From contig DVMK01000190.1 of assembly GCA_018715025.1 (NCBI GenBank), positions 1 to 12,506 of the forward strand: a stretch of 12,506 nt of DNA, in the 5' to 3' direction. How positions within the stretch are numbered: the first letter of the stretch is position 1; each line of letters starts with the position of its first letter. This DNA comes from Candidatus Caccousia avistercoris (GTDB lineage Bacteria; Bacillota; Clostridia; Oscillospirales; Acutalibacteraceae). A program made the position numbers and the translations under genes. The notes under the pieces are model-generated. The model saw nothing but the letters and a program-made list of their open reading frames with translations. It was not told where the DNA came from and ran no database searches. This document shows positions 5,964 to 12,506 of the stretch, piece after piece.

Positions 5964-6911
5964 TTACGCCTTGCCCAGCGTCTTTTTCACCACTTCTTCT
6001 ATGTGGGAAGCGCACAGGCCGAAACGCTCCAGCAGCTCGGCGGCGGGGCCGGAATAGCCAAACTGGTCGTTCACGCCGATTTTCACCAGAGGAGTGGGAA
6101 GCTCCTCGGCAAGCACGCTGGCCACCGCGTCGCCCAGGCCGCCGATCACGTTGTGCTCTTCGGCGGTAATGATTTTGCCCGTCTCCTTCGCGGCCTTCAA
6201 AATAATCTCCCGGTCAATGGGCTTGATGGTGTGGATATTCACCACGCGGACGCTGATTCCCTGCTGCTTCAGGGCGTCGGCGGCTTTCACAGCCTCGCCC
6301 ACCATCAGGCCGGTGGCAATAACCGTAATGTCAGAGCCCTCCCGCAGGGTGATGCCCTTGCCGATTTCAAAGGAATAGTCGTCGTTGTTGTTGACGCTTT
6401 CCACCGCCAGGCGGCCCAGGCGCAGGTACACAGGCCCGTTGTACTGGATGGCGGCCTCCACGGCGGCGCGCATCTCATAATGGTCAGAGGGGTTCAGCAC
6501 CACCATGCCGGGAATGGTGCGCATGAGGGCCAGGTCTTCGCAGCACTGGTGGGTGGCGCCGTCCTCGCCTACGGAAATGCCCGCGTGGGAGCCTACAATC
6601 TTCACGTTCAGATGAGGGTAGCCCACCGAGTTGCGCACCTGCTCAAAGGCGCGACCGGCAGAGAACATGGCGAAGGATGCGGCGAAGGGGATTTTTCCGC
6701 AGGTGGCCAGGCCAGCCGCCACGCCCACCATGTTGCTCTCGGCAATGCCGCAGTCGATGAAGCGCTCGGGGTGCGCCTTCTGGAAAAGGCCCGTCTTGGT
6801 GGCGGCAGCCAAGTCGGCGTCCAGCACAACCACGTCGGGGTATTTGTCCGCCAGCTCGGCAAGCGCCTTGCCGAAGCTTTCGCGGGTAGCGATTTTCACC
6901 ATTTCAGCCAT
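5964..6911 (-). CDS. Transketolase, C-terminal subunit
   Basis: A 315-residue protein holding the pyrimidine-binding and C-terminal domains of transketolase, the enzyme that moves two-carbon ketol units between sugar phosphates in the non-oxidative pentose phosphate pathway. The conserved glutamate that activates thiamine diphosphate is Glu58 in GIAESN. SHAGISVGEDGATHQCCED (about 110-128) and LNPSD are the usual family stretches, and the last third (DITVIATG onward) is the transketolase C-terminal domain. It must pair with the N-terminal subunit from the gene just upstream to make an active enzyme. GGAGG lies 8 nt before the ATG at 6911, and that ATG directly abuts the TAA of the upstream gene, so expression is coupled. 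A DXS- or ketoacid-dehydrogenase-type subunit is less likely given the motifs. Confidence 0.94.
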   Translation of the reverse strand: MAEMVKIATRESFGKALAELADKYPDVVVLDADLAAATKTGLFQKAHPERFIDCGIAESNMVGVAAGLATCGKIPFAASFAMFSAGRAFEQVRNSVGYPHLNVKIVGSHAGISVGEDGATHQCCEDLALMRTIPGMVVLNPSDHYEMRAAVEAAIQYNGPVYLRLGRLAVESVNNNDDYSFEIGKGITLREGSDITVIATGLMVGEAVKAADALKQQGISVRVVNIHTIKPIDREIILKAAKETGKIITAEEHNVIGGLGDAVASVLAEELPTPLVKIGVNDQFGYSGPAAELLERFGLCASHIEEVVKKTLGKA

Positions 6912-7757
6912 TTATTCTGCCTCCAATCCGGCCAGGATCTTGTTCAGATCCTCCATTGCCGTCTGATACTGTTCCGCATTCGGCGCGGAGCCGTGCCAGC
7001 CCACCTGGTTTTCCATAAAGGATACGCCCTTGCCCTTCACGGTTTTGGCCACGATGGCGCAGGGCTTGCCCTTCACGGTGCGCGCGTGGGCGAAGGCAGC
7101 TTCAATCTGGTCGAAATCGTGCCCGTCAATCACCTGCACGTCGAAGCCGAAGGCGCGGAATTTCTCATCAATGGGGGAAGGGCCTGCCACCTCGTCTACC
7201 GGGCCGTCGATCTGCAGCCCGTTGAAGTCCACAATCAGGCACAGGTTGTCCAGCTTTTTGTGGGCGGCGAACATGGCGGCCTCCCACACCTGGCCTTCCT
7301 CAATTTCGCCGTCGCCCAGCATGGCGTACACCCGGTAATCCTTGCCGTCCAGCTTGGCGGCCATCGCCATGCCGCAGGCGGCGGAAACACCCTGGCCCAG
7401 CGAGCCGGTGCTCATGTCAATGCCGGGAGTGTCGTTCATGTTGGGGTGGCCCTGAAGCATAGAACCCACATGGCGCAGCGTTTTCATCTCTTCCCGGGGG
7501 AAGTAGCCCCGCTCGGCCAAAGCGCCGTATAAACCGGGGCAGCAATGCCCCTTGGAAAGCACGAAGCGGTCCCGGTCAGGATCCTGCGGCTTTTCCGGAT
7601 TTACGTTCATCTCTTTGAAATACAGGTACGCGTACAGATCCGCGGCGGAAAGGGAACCGCCGGGATGGCCTGATTTCGCGTGATAGACGCCTTCAATGGC
7701 GTCCATTCTGATCTTGCAGGCGGTAATCTGCAAGCTCTTTTTTTCGCTGCTGTTCAT
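6912..7757 (-). CDS. Transketolase, N-terminal (thiamine diphosphate-binding) subunit
   Basis: A 281-residue protein equal to the N-terminal domain of full-length transketolase. Visible motifs: SGHPGGSLS at 29-37 (His31 in the active site), SKGHCCPGLY at 68-77, GSLGQG at 118-123, and the cofactor/Mg motif GDG (148-150) through Asn179 (DFNG). Clostridia and many other bacteria encode transketolase as two such half-genes. The frame is open 43 codons further upstream to 7886, but only the ATG at 7757 has AGGAGG (6 nt away) and the expected MNSSEKKSLQ start; the promoter also lies inside that extension. It is followed without a gap by the C-terminal subunit gene. Confidence 0.95.
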   Translation of the reverse strand: MNSSEKKSLQITACKIRMDAIEGVYHAKSGHPGGSLSAADLYAYLYFKEMNVNPEKPQDPDRDRFVLSKGHCCPGLYGALAERGYFPREEMKTLRHVGSMLQGHPNMNDTPGIDMSTGSLGQGVSAACGMAMAAKLDGKDYRVYAMLGDGEIEEGQVWEAAMFAAHKKLDNLCLIVDFNGLQIDGPVDEVAGPSPIDEKFRAFGFDVQVIDGHDFDQIEAAFAHARTVKGKPCAIVAKTVKGKGVSFMENQVGWHGSAPNAEQYQTAMEDLNKILAGLEAE

Positions 7758-7768
7758 GGTAGGCCTCC

Positions 7769-7805
7769 TGTTCAGTTTCATGATACGGACAATGTTCCGT
7801 TTCAT
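7769..7805. repeat. Three 13-bp repeats over the transketolase start site and leader, possible operator
   Basis: Site A TGTTCAGTTTCAT (7769-7781) and site C TGTTCCGTTTCAT (7793-7805) are direct repeats with one mismatch, 24 bp apart. Between them the opposite strand carries site B, TTGTCCGTATCAT (7780-7792), which matches site C at 10 of 13. B and C form the dyad TGATACGGA-N6-TCCGTTTCA with one mismatch. Site C overlaps the -10 box edge and the start point; site A touches the ribosome binding site (7764-7769). This position suits a repressor, or an RNA element in the leader. The regulator is unknown. Confidence 0.55.
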
Positions 7806-7832
7806 TATACTATGCCCTGCCGGAATTTGCAA
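7804..7832 (-). promoter_or_regulatory. Sigma-A promoter of the transketolase operon
   Basis: On the minus strand TTGCAA (7827-7832, four of six to consensus) and a perfect TATAAT (7804-7809) are separated by 17 bp. The start point would be near 7797, giving a leader of about 40 nt to the ATG at 7757. Confidence 0.8.
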
Positions 7833-7875
7833 GACGGGAAACCGCCGTTTTTCAGCCAGCCCGGCGCTCTGCATG

Positions 7876-10332
7876 TTACCAGGCAATCAGAAGGAAAATC
7901 ACCCGTTTCCAAAGGGGCAGAGCGGCCCAGGCCCGCCGGCGCATCCGCTCCACCCGGCGCAGGGCGTCCCGACGTTCTTCCCCGTTCACTCCCTGGCGGC
8001 TGAACCTGGCCTTTTCCGCCAGGGCCTGCAGCACCGGGTCCATGGGCTCCCCAAAGCGCTGCAGGCGTTCCCCGTACCGGTGCATAGAGAGCACCGCCCG
8101 GTTTCCGGGCAGGGTGCGGAACCGCCTTTCCCGCAGGGTGCGGCGCAGAACGGCCGACCCTGCCAGAAGCGCCGCAAACGCTGCGGCGCACAGAGCGGCC
8201 GCCGCCCACCGGGGCAGCCCGCCGCCGGCCTCCTGCCCCGGGGCCGCGCCGCCGGAGGGCTGGGAAACCGGAACCTCAGCCGGGCGGGAAGAGGACTGGG
8301 GCTCCTCGCTTTCCGTCTGGGAAGAGGGGGCCTCGCTTTCCGGCAGGGATTCCGGTTCCTCCTCCGGCGGCTGGCTCTCCTCCTCCGGTGCCTGCTCCTG
8401 CGCCAGCTCTGCGGCCATGCCGCCCCCCGGCGTGGCGTCCACGGGGATCCACCCCAGGCCGGGGCAGTAGGCTTCGGCCCAGGCGTGGGAACGCCTGTCC
8501 TCCACGGCCACCCAGCCCTCAGCCCCGGCCCCGGCCAGCTCCTCCGCCGTCACCGAAAAGCCCTCCACATACCGGGCGGGAATGCCGTAGGAACGGAGCA
8601 GCAGCACCGCGGCGCTGGCGAAGTGAACGCAGTAGCCCTCGCGCCCCTCAAACAGGAAGTATTCCACAAAATCCCTGCCCGCCGGGGTCTGCCCCGGCGT
8701 AAGGGTGTAGCTGCCGCTGCCCCGGATTTGGTCCGCGGCCCATTCCACCGCGTCCTGGAAGGTAAAATTCCCGCCGGTGCCGTAGGCCTCCAGCAGTTTT
8801 TCCTCCAGCTCCGCCGGCACCTCCATGTAATTGTCATAGACAAAATTGGAGTAGACGGCCTCCTTCTGCAAAAGCTGCCGCTGCTCCTCCGGCAAGGCGT
8901 CGAGAAGCTCCTGGGGAAGGCCCTCCCGGTACAGGGCCTCTATGATCCGTTTCGATTCCTCGCTGCCGTCCAGCCCGTAGGAAGCCTCCATGCGGCCGGA
9001 ACCCCCGTTCAGCAGGGCCTCTGCCGTGAGCAGGCGGCTGCCCGGCACAGGCAGCCAGAGGGGGTTTGCGCAGGCGAAGCTGTATTCCTCCGGGGCAGAA
9101 AACAGGTTCCCCCGCAGAAAGGCGTCGTTCACATAGGAAACCGCTGAAAACTCCTCCGGGCTGGTGGCCAGGAAATAGGGCGAATACACAATCTGCCGGT
9201 CGCCCCCCACATTCCGCACGGTGACGAAAACCCGGGAAGAAAGCTGCGAGGCCAGCAGGCCCTGCAGGCTCAGGGGGGAATCCCCGGCCAGCGCTTCCTC
9301 CAGGCCGGCGTAGCGTTCGCTGGGAAGCTGCCGCCAGGCCTCGCCGTCGTAAAGGGCGCCGGCAAAGCCGCGCAGGTAGAGGGGAATCGCTTCGCTGGCC
9401 CGTACCATGAGCACGTTCTGCCCGGTAAAGGAGGGGCCCCCACCGTTCTGCAGGCTGGCCTGGTTAAGGCTTCCGCCAAAGCGCAGCGCCCCGGAGGTTC
9501 GCTGGGAAACCTGCCTCGCCGCCGCCTCCAGTTCCACCCGAAGCCCGTCCACCGGGGCCGGCCTTTCGTAGTCTTCCCGAGGAACGGCCAGAAACAGGCC
9601 GCCCAGCAGAAGGCACAGCAGGGGAAGCAGCGCCAGCATGCCCGCCGAGGCCGCCGGTTTTGGGGAAAAGCGCCGCCTGCGGAGGGAATCCCGCCTGCGG
9701 AAGCTGAGAAAGGCCATCGCCGCCCAAAACAGCAGCACCAGGCCCATGGCCCTGAGATCCGGCGTAATGGTGAACATAAGCGCCGAAAGGAGGAAGGGGA
9801 AGGTGAACAGGAAGGAGAACACAAAGCTCCTGCGCCGCACCACCGCCCAGGAGAGGGCGGCCCCCGCAGGGATCAGCACCGCCGTGAGGAAGATGGTGCA
9901 GCACCGCCTGGCCTCCGCTGCGGTGAGCGTTTCCATCACGAAGGTAGGGAACTGGAACTGGGAATTCCTGGTATATGCCGCCATCATTCCGTTGGCCGCC
10001 AGCAGGAATCCCTGCACAATTTCCTCCTGGGCCCTCCACAGACCTACGCACAGGGCGGCGGAGAGCAGAAAGAGCAAAATATCCACAAACCGCCACCGGT
10101 AGGCGGCGGTGAAAAGGGCGGACAAAACGGCGGCCGCCGCCAGCAGCGCCGGCACATGGGCAGGGATGGAAAAGGCGCTGGAAAAAGCCCAGGCCGTTCC
10201 AAACAGGCCCAGGACCAGCAGAAGGAAATCCAGCAAAAGCCGGGCGGGCCCGCCGCCTTCCGCGCGCTGGAACCGGGGCTTCTGCAAAAACAGGCCCAAT
10301 TCTTGTTCTTTGGCAATTCTTCGTCTCATCAT
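7876..10332 (-). CDS. Membrane-anchored transglutaminase-like protein (TgpA/DUF3488 type)
   Basis: An 818-residue membrane protein. The first 250 residues or so hold several membrane helices (first at about 32-52) in the arrangement of the TgpA N-terminal domain. Next comes an extracytoplasmic region with a papain-like transglutaminase core: Cys568 in GREGYCVHFASA, His616 in RRSHAWAEAY and Asp632 in WIPVDATPGG form the expected Cys-His-Asp triad. Residues 644-705 are a Pro/Glu/Ser linker, 709-729 a last membrane helix, and the basic tail (730-818) is cytosolic. Such proteins cleave or cross-link peptide bonds in the envelope; the substrate is unknown. The ATG at 10332 abuts the TAA of the DUF58 gene; a second ATG follows at once. 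With moxR and the DUF58 gene it makes a well-known conserved operon. Confidence 0.93.
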   Translation of the reverse strand: MMRRRIAKEQELGLFLQKPRFQRAEGGGPARLLLDFLLLVLGLFGTAWAFSSAFSIPAHVPALLAAAAVLSALFTAAYRWRFVDILLFLLSAALCVGLWRAQEEIVQGFLLAANGMMAAYTRNSQFQFPTFVMETLTAAEARRCCTIFLTAVLIPAGAALSWAVVRRRSFVFSFLFTFPFLLSALMFTITPDLRAMGLVLLFWAAMAFLSFRRRDSLRRRRFSPKPAASAGMLALLPLLCLLLGGLFLAVPREDYERPAPVDGLRVELEAAARQVSQRTSGALRFGGSLNQASLQNGGGPSFTGQNVLMVRASEAIPLYLRGFAGALYDGEAWRQLPSERYAGLEEALAGDSPLSLQGLLASQLSSRVFVTVRNVGGDRQIVYSPYFLATSPEEFSAVSYVNDAFLRGNLFSAPEEYSFACANPLWLPVPGSRLLTAEALLNGGSGRMEASYGLDGSEESKRIIEALYREGLPQELLDALPEEQRQLLQKEAVYSNFVYDNYMEVPAELEEKLLEAYGTGGNFTFQDAVEWAADQIRGSGSYTLTPGQTPAGRDFVEYFLFEGREGYCVHFASAAVLLLRSYGIPARYVEGFSVTAEELAGAGAEGWVAVEDRRSHAWAEAYCPGLGWIPVDATPGGGMAAELAQEQAPEEESQPPEEEPESLPESEAPSSQTESEEPQSSSRPAEVPVSQPSGGAAPGQEAGGGLPRWAAAALCAAAFAALLAGSAVLRRTLRERRFRTLPGNRAVLSMHRYGERLQRFGEPMDPVLQALAEKARFSRQGVNGEERRDALRRVERMRRRAWAALPLWKRVIFLLIAW

Positions 10333-11463
10333 TTACAATTCCACTTCCGCCAGTCCGGCGTTCATCTCTCCCGGCAGGACGCGCACCACCGCGCCGCCCT
10401 GCGCCCCCCGCTCCCCTGCGCCGCAGAGAAGGACCGTCACCCGCTGCTCCTCCTCCGTCAGCCTGGCCAGCGCTTCCCCGGAAAGGGAGGGCGTAATGTA
10501 AACCAGGTGGGCGCACCGGGGCATTTCCTCCGCCTGGTAGCTTTCCAAAGAGGTGAAGCCCGCTGCCGGGCGGGCAGAGAGCAGAAGGGCCAGCAGCTCG
10601 CCCGCTTCCTCCTCCTGGCCGAAATCCCCGGCGCAGAGCTCTTCCCTCGCCGCCCAGAACACCTGGGCGCCGATCCCGTGTTCCAGCAGAAGAAACGCCA
10701 GGCGGGCAAAGGCTTCCAGCACGCAGTCCGTTTCCCGGGGCGTGGGGCCGTATTCCAGCAGAAAGCGGATGGCGCGCCCGGCGGGACGGTTCCCCTCCCG
10801 CACCATTATGCGGCCCGTTTTCTGCGTCAGCTTCCAGTGGATGCGGTGCAGAGGGTCGCCCTCCCGGTATTCCCGCACCTCGAAGGGCTCGGAAAAGTCA
10901 GAACCCGGCAGGGTGGGGACGATCAGATCCCCAAAACCGGGCAGCATGGAGTTTTCTGAAATCCCCGCAGGGGCCGGTTCCCGGGAGGGAAGCACAAACA
11001 CGGCGCTGGGGGCCGGCAGGCGCACCGGCAAAGAAAACAGCTGCAGAAAATCCAGGGCCGAGGCCTTTACCGCCCGGCAGGTAATTTTCCCGCACCAGCC
11101 GCTGCGGCAGGGCTGTTCGGCCGTCTGCCGCCCGCAGAAGGGGAAATACAGCGTTTCGCGCACCGCCTCCCCGCCCAGGGAGTTTTCCAGGGAAATGACG
11201 AGCCGCAGGCAGGGCGCGGGCAGAAGCCTTCCGCCCTGCGCCTGAATGCGGAAGGAGAAGGGTTCCCGCTTTTCCGCCGCCGGGGCGGAGGCAGAGAGAA
11301 CAATCCTGACCCGCCGGAAGGACAGCAGCAGCCAGAGAAGAGAAACGACAGGCAGCGCCGCCAGAAACAGCAGGACGAAAAAGGACAGGTATCCGTTAAA
11401 GAAAATAAAGAACAGCGCTCCGGCGCAGAGAACCGCCAGGTACGCCAGCCGATGCTTCGCCAT
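10333..11463 (-). CDS. DUF58 domain-containing membrane protein
   Basis: 376 residues. Two membrane helices at the start (about 8-27 and 29-48) are followed by a soluble part. The DUF58 signature REYREGDPLHRIHWK lies at 197-211, directly before the stretch that continues KLTQKTGRIMVRE. The C-terminal part has the alternating pattern of a von Willebrand A-like fold, as reported for the family. DUF58 proteins almost always sit beside a MoxR ATPase and are thought to be its client or partner; the exact reaction is unknown. The ATG at 11463 is 6 bp after the moxR stop, with GAAGGA close before it, and the stop abuts the transglutaminase start, so all three genes are co-translated. Confidence 0.92.
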   Translation of the reverse strand: MAKHRLAYLAVLCAGALFFIFFNGYLSFFVLLFLAALPVVSLLWLLLSFRRVRIVLSASAPAAEKREPFSFRIQAQGGRLLPAPCLRLVISLENSLGGEAVRETLYFPFCGRQTAEQPCRSGWCGKITCRAVKASALDFLQLFSLPVRLPAPSAVFVLPSREPAPAGISENSMLPGFGDLIVPTLPGSDFSEPFEVREYREGDPLHRIHWKLTQKTGRIMVREGNRPAGRAIRFLLEYGPTPRETDCVLEAFARLAFLLLEHGIGAQVFWAAREELCAGDFGQEEEAGELLALLLSARPAAGFTSLESYQAEEMPRCAHLVYITPSLSGEALARLTEEEQRVTVLLCGAGERGAQGGAVVRVLPGEMNAGLAEVEL

Positions 11464-11469
11464 ATTCCT

Positions 11470-12411
11470 TCACCGATGCAGGGAGGGCTGGGGCACGGTG
11501 CGCAGAATTTCCGCCAGCACGTCGAACACCGTCTTCCCCCCTACCCGCGCCTTGGCGCTCAGCTTCACCCGGTGGGTCATCACGTCCAGGAACACAGCCG
11601 CCGCATCCTGGGGAACGGCGTAGTCGCGCCCTTCCAGGTAAGCGCCCGCCCGGCTCATGGCGGCCAGGGCCAGGGTGGCGCGGGGGCTGGCCCCCAGGCG
11701 GAGCTCTTCACTTTCCCGGGTTGCGTTGGAAAGGTTCACCAGATATTGGCAGAGATCCTTGGAAAGGTAAACCTCCTCGGTTTCCCGCTGCATCCGCAGC
11801 AGATCCTCCCGCTGAATCACCTGCTGGGTCTCCCCCGCCTCCCGTGCGGCGGCGGCCCCCTTCCGCTGCAGGATTTCCACCTCGTCCTCCGGGGTGGGGT
11901 AGCCCATGCTCAGCCGGATCATAAACCGGTCCAGCTGGGATTCCGGCAGGGGCTGCGTTCCCGCGGAGCCCTCCGGGTTTTGGGTGGCGATGACCAGAAA
12001 CGGCGGGGGAATTTTCCTGGTAACGCCGTCCACGGTAATCTGGCCCTCCTCCATCACCTCAAGAAGGGCGCTTTGGGTTTTGGGGCTTGTCCGGTTAATT
12101 TCATCCCCCAGAAAAAGGTTGCACACAGCGGCCCCGGGCCGGTACTCCAGCTTCCCGGTGGCCGGGTCCGGCACCGAGTAGCCGGTGATGTCAGAGGGGG
12201 TTACGTCCGGCGTAAACTGAAGCCGCCGGAACCGCAGCCCCATAGCCCCTGCGAAGGCCAGGGCCAGGGTGGTTTTTCCCACGCCGGGAATGTCCTCCAG
12301 CAGGATGTGGCCCCCTGCCAGCAGCGCCATGTACACCTTGCGCACAATGGCGTCCTTTCCTACTACCGATTTTTTGACTTCCTCTATAATGCGAAGTGAC
12401 AATTCCTGCAC
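11470..12411 (-). CDS. MoxR-family AAA+ ATPase
   Basis: A 313-residue cytosolic AAA+ ATPase of the MoxR group, thought to act as a chaperone that assembles or activates its DUF58 and envelope partners. From the chosen start: Walker A GVGKTT at 43-48, Walker B LFLGDE at 99-104, the MoxR stretch NRTSPKTQSALLEVMEE (106-122), and the sensor region ATQNPEG followed by LPESQLDRF. A C-terminal lid follows. Three starts are possible: GTG at 12411 with GGGAGG 7 nt upstream, ATG at 12426, and GTG at 12435. The first gives MQELSLRIIEEVKKSVVG, which matches the usual family start, so I prefer it; ATG at 12426 would add five residues and has a weaker AGGTGGGGGAG site. First visible gene of the operon with the DUF58 and transglutaminase genes. 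Confidence 0.92.
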   Translation of the reverse strand: MQELSLRIIEEVKKSVVGKDAIVRKVYMALLAGGHILLEDIPGVGKTTLALAFAGAMGLRFRRLQFTPDVTPSDITGYSVPDPATGKLEYRPGAAVCNLFLGDEINRTSPKTQSALLEVMEEGQITVDGVTRKIPPPFLVIATQNPEGSAGTQPLPESQLDRFMIRLSMGYPTPEDEVEILQRKGAAAAREAGETQQVIQREDLLRMQRETEEVYLSKDLCQYLVNLSNATRESEELRLGASPRATLALAAMSRAGAYLEGRDYAVPQDAAAVFLDVMTHRVKLSAKARVGGKTVFDVLAEILRTVPQPSLHR

Positions 12412-12506
12412 AAAAATTCCTCCCATCTCCCCCACCTGCGGTGGACAAGTCGCGCACTGTATGTTTCACCCCGGGAAAAGCAGTGCTGCGCGAAGGGTTC
12501 TTTTGC

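Noticed and set aside
4989..7532. An 847-codon plus-strand open frame across two operons
   Set aside because: It runs antisense to the unrecognised membrane protein gene and both transketolase genes, whose motifs are beyond doubt. It spans a terminator, has His/Gly/Gln-rich composition typical of reading GC-rich genes backwards, and shows no domain.
7826..7875. Possible terminator after the transglutaminase gene (CGCCG, 14-nt loop, CGGCG, GTTT on the minus strand)
   Set aside because: The stem is only 5 bp with a large loop and a short T-run, and it lies against the transketolase promoter; too weak to call.
7696..9147. A 483-codon plus-strand open frame antisense to the transglutaminase gene
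   Set aside because: Low-complexity Pro/Arg/Gly/Gln composition and no ribosome binding site; the minus-strand frame carries a full catalytic triad.
12453..12470. CATACAGT on the minus strand before moxR as a sporulation-type -10 element
   Set aside because: No matching -35 sequence at a suitable distance.
12466..12506. Possible C-terminal end of a further upstream gene (a minus-strand frame ending in TGA at 12466-12468)
   Set aside because: Only 12 codons are visible with no recognisable motif; other frames are open too, so it cannot be supported.

Overview
The window reads as a chromosomal segment of a high-GC, spore-forming member of the Bacillota, most likely a gut-type clostridium (Oscillospiraceae/Ruminococcaceae-like). 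Three things support this: the sporulation genes spmA and spmB, a clostridial AbrB with a C-terminal four-cysteine zinc-ribbon-like tail, and a transketolase split into two subunit genes. Strong AGGAGG-type ribosome binding sites and near-consensus sigma-A promoters with 17-bp spacers also fit. The taxon is an inference from gene content. Coding is dense, on the minus strand except for abrB, and no gap between genes exceeds 300 bases.

Reading along the plus axis: (1) 1-1721, minus strand, spmA then spmB then the N-terminal part of a FeoB-type GTPase that runs off the left edge. The three genes overlap at their junctions (8 bp and 4 bp). (2) 1892-2146, plus strand, abrB, with a textbook sigma-A promoter and a strong terminator that also serves the convergent operon. 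(3) 2238-4622, minus strand, a three-gene operon from a perfect TTGACA-17-TATAAT promoter: a DUF4190-like membrane protein with a YQPPQ-repeat N-terminus, a DUF2752 membrane protein, and a PepV-like M20 dipeptidase. (4) 4749-5828, minus strand, a membrane protein I do not recognise. (5) 5964-7757, minus strand, the two transketolase subunit genes (C-terminal and N-terminal halves), with a promoter, an unusual cluster of 13-bp repeats over the start site and leader, and a terminator. (6) 7876-12411, minus strand, a MoxR ATPase - DUF58 protein - transglutaminase operon, the conserved bacterial module thought to act in assembly or remodelling at the cell envelope.

Together these cover sporulation cortex maturation with possible ferrous iron transport, a transition-state regulator, peptide turnover, envelope-associated proteins of unknown role, and the non-oxidative pentose phosphate pathway. 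I found no mobile element, CRISPR array, tRNA, rRNA or phage gene. Nothing here is clearly a new system. The items most worth a second look are the triple repeat at the transketolase promoter, the FeoB-like GTPase coupled to spmAB with most of its usual helical spacer missing, and the unrecognised membrane protein at 4749-5828.
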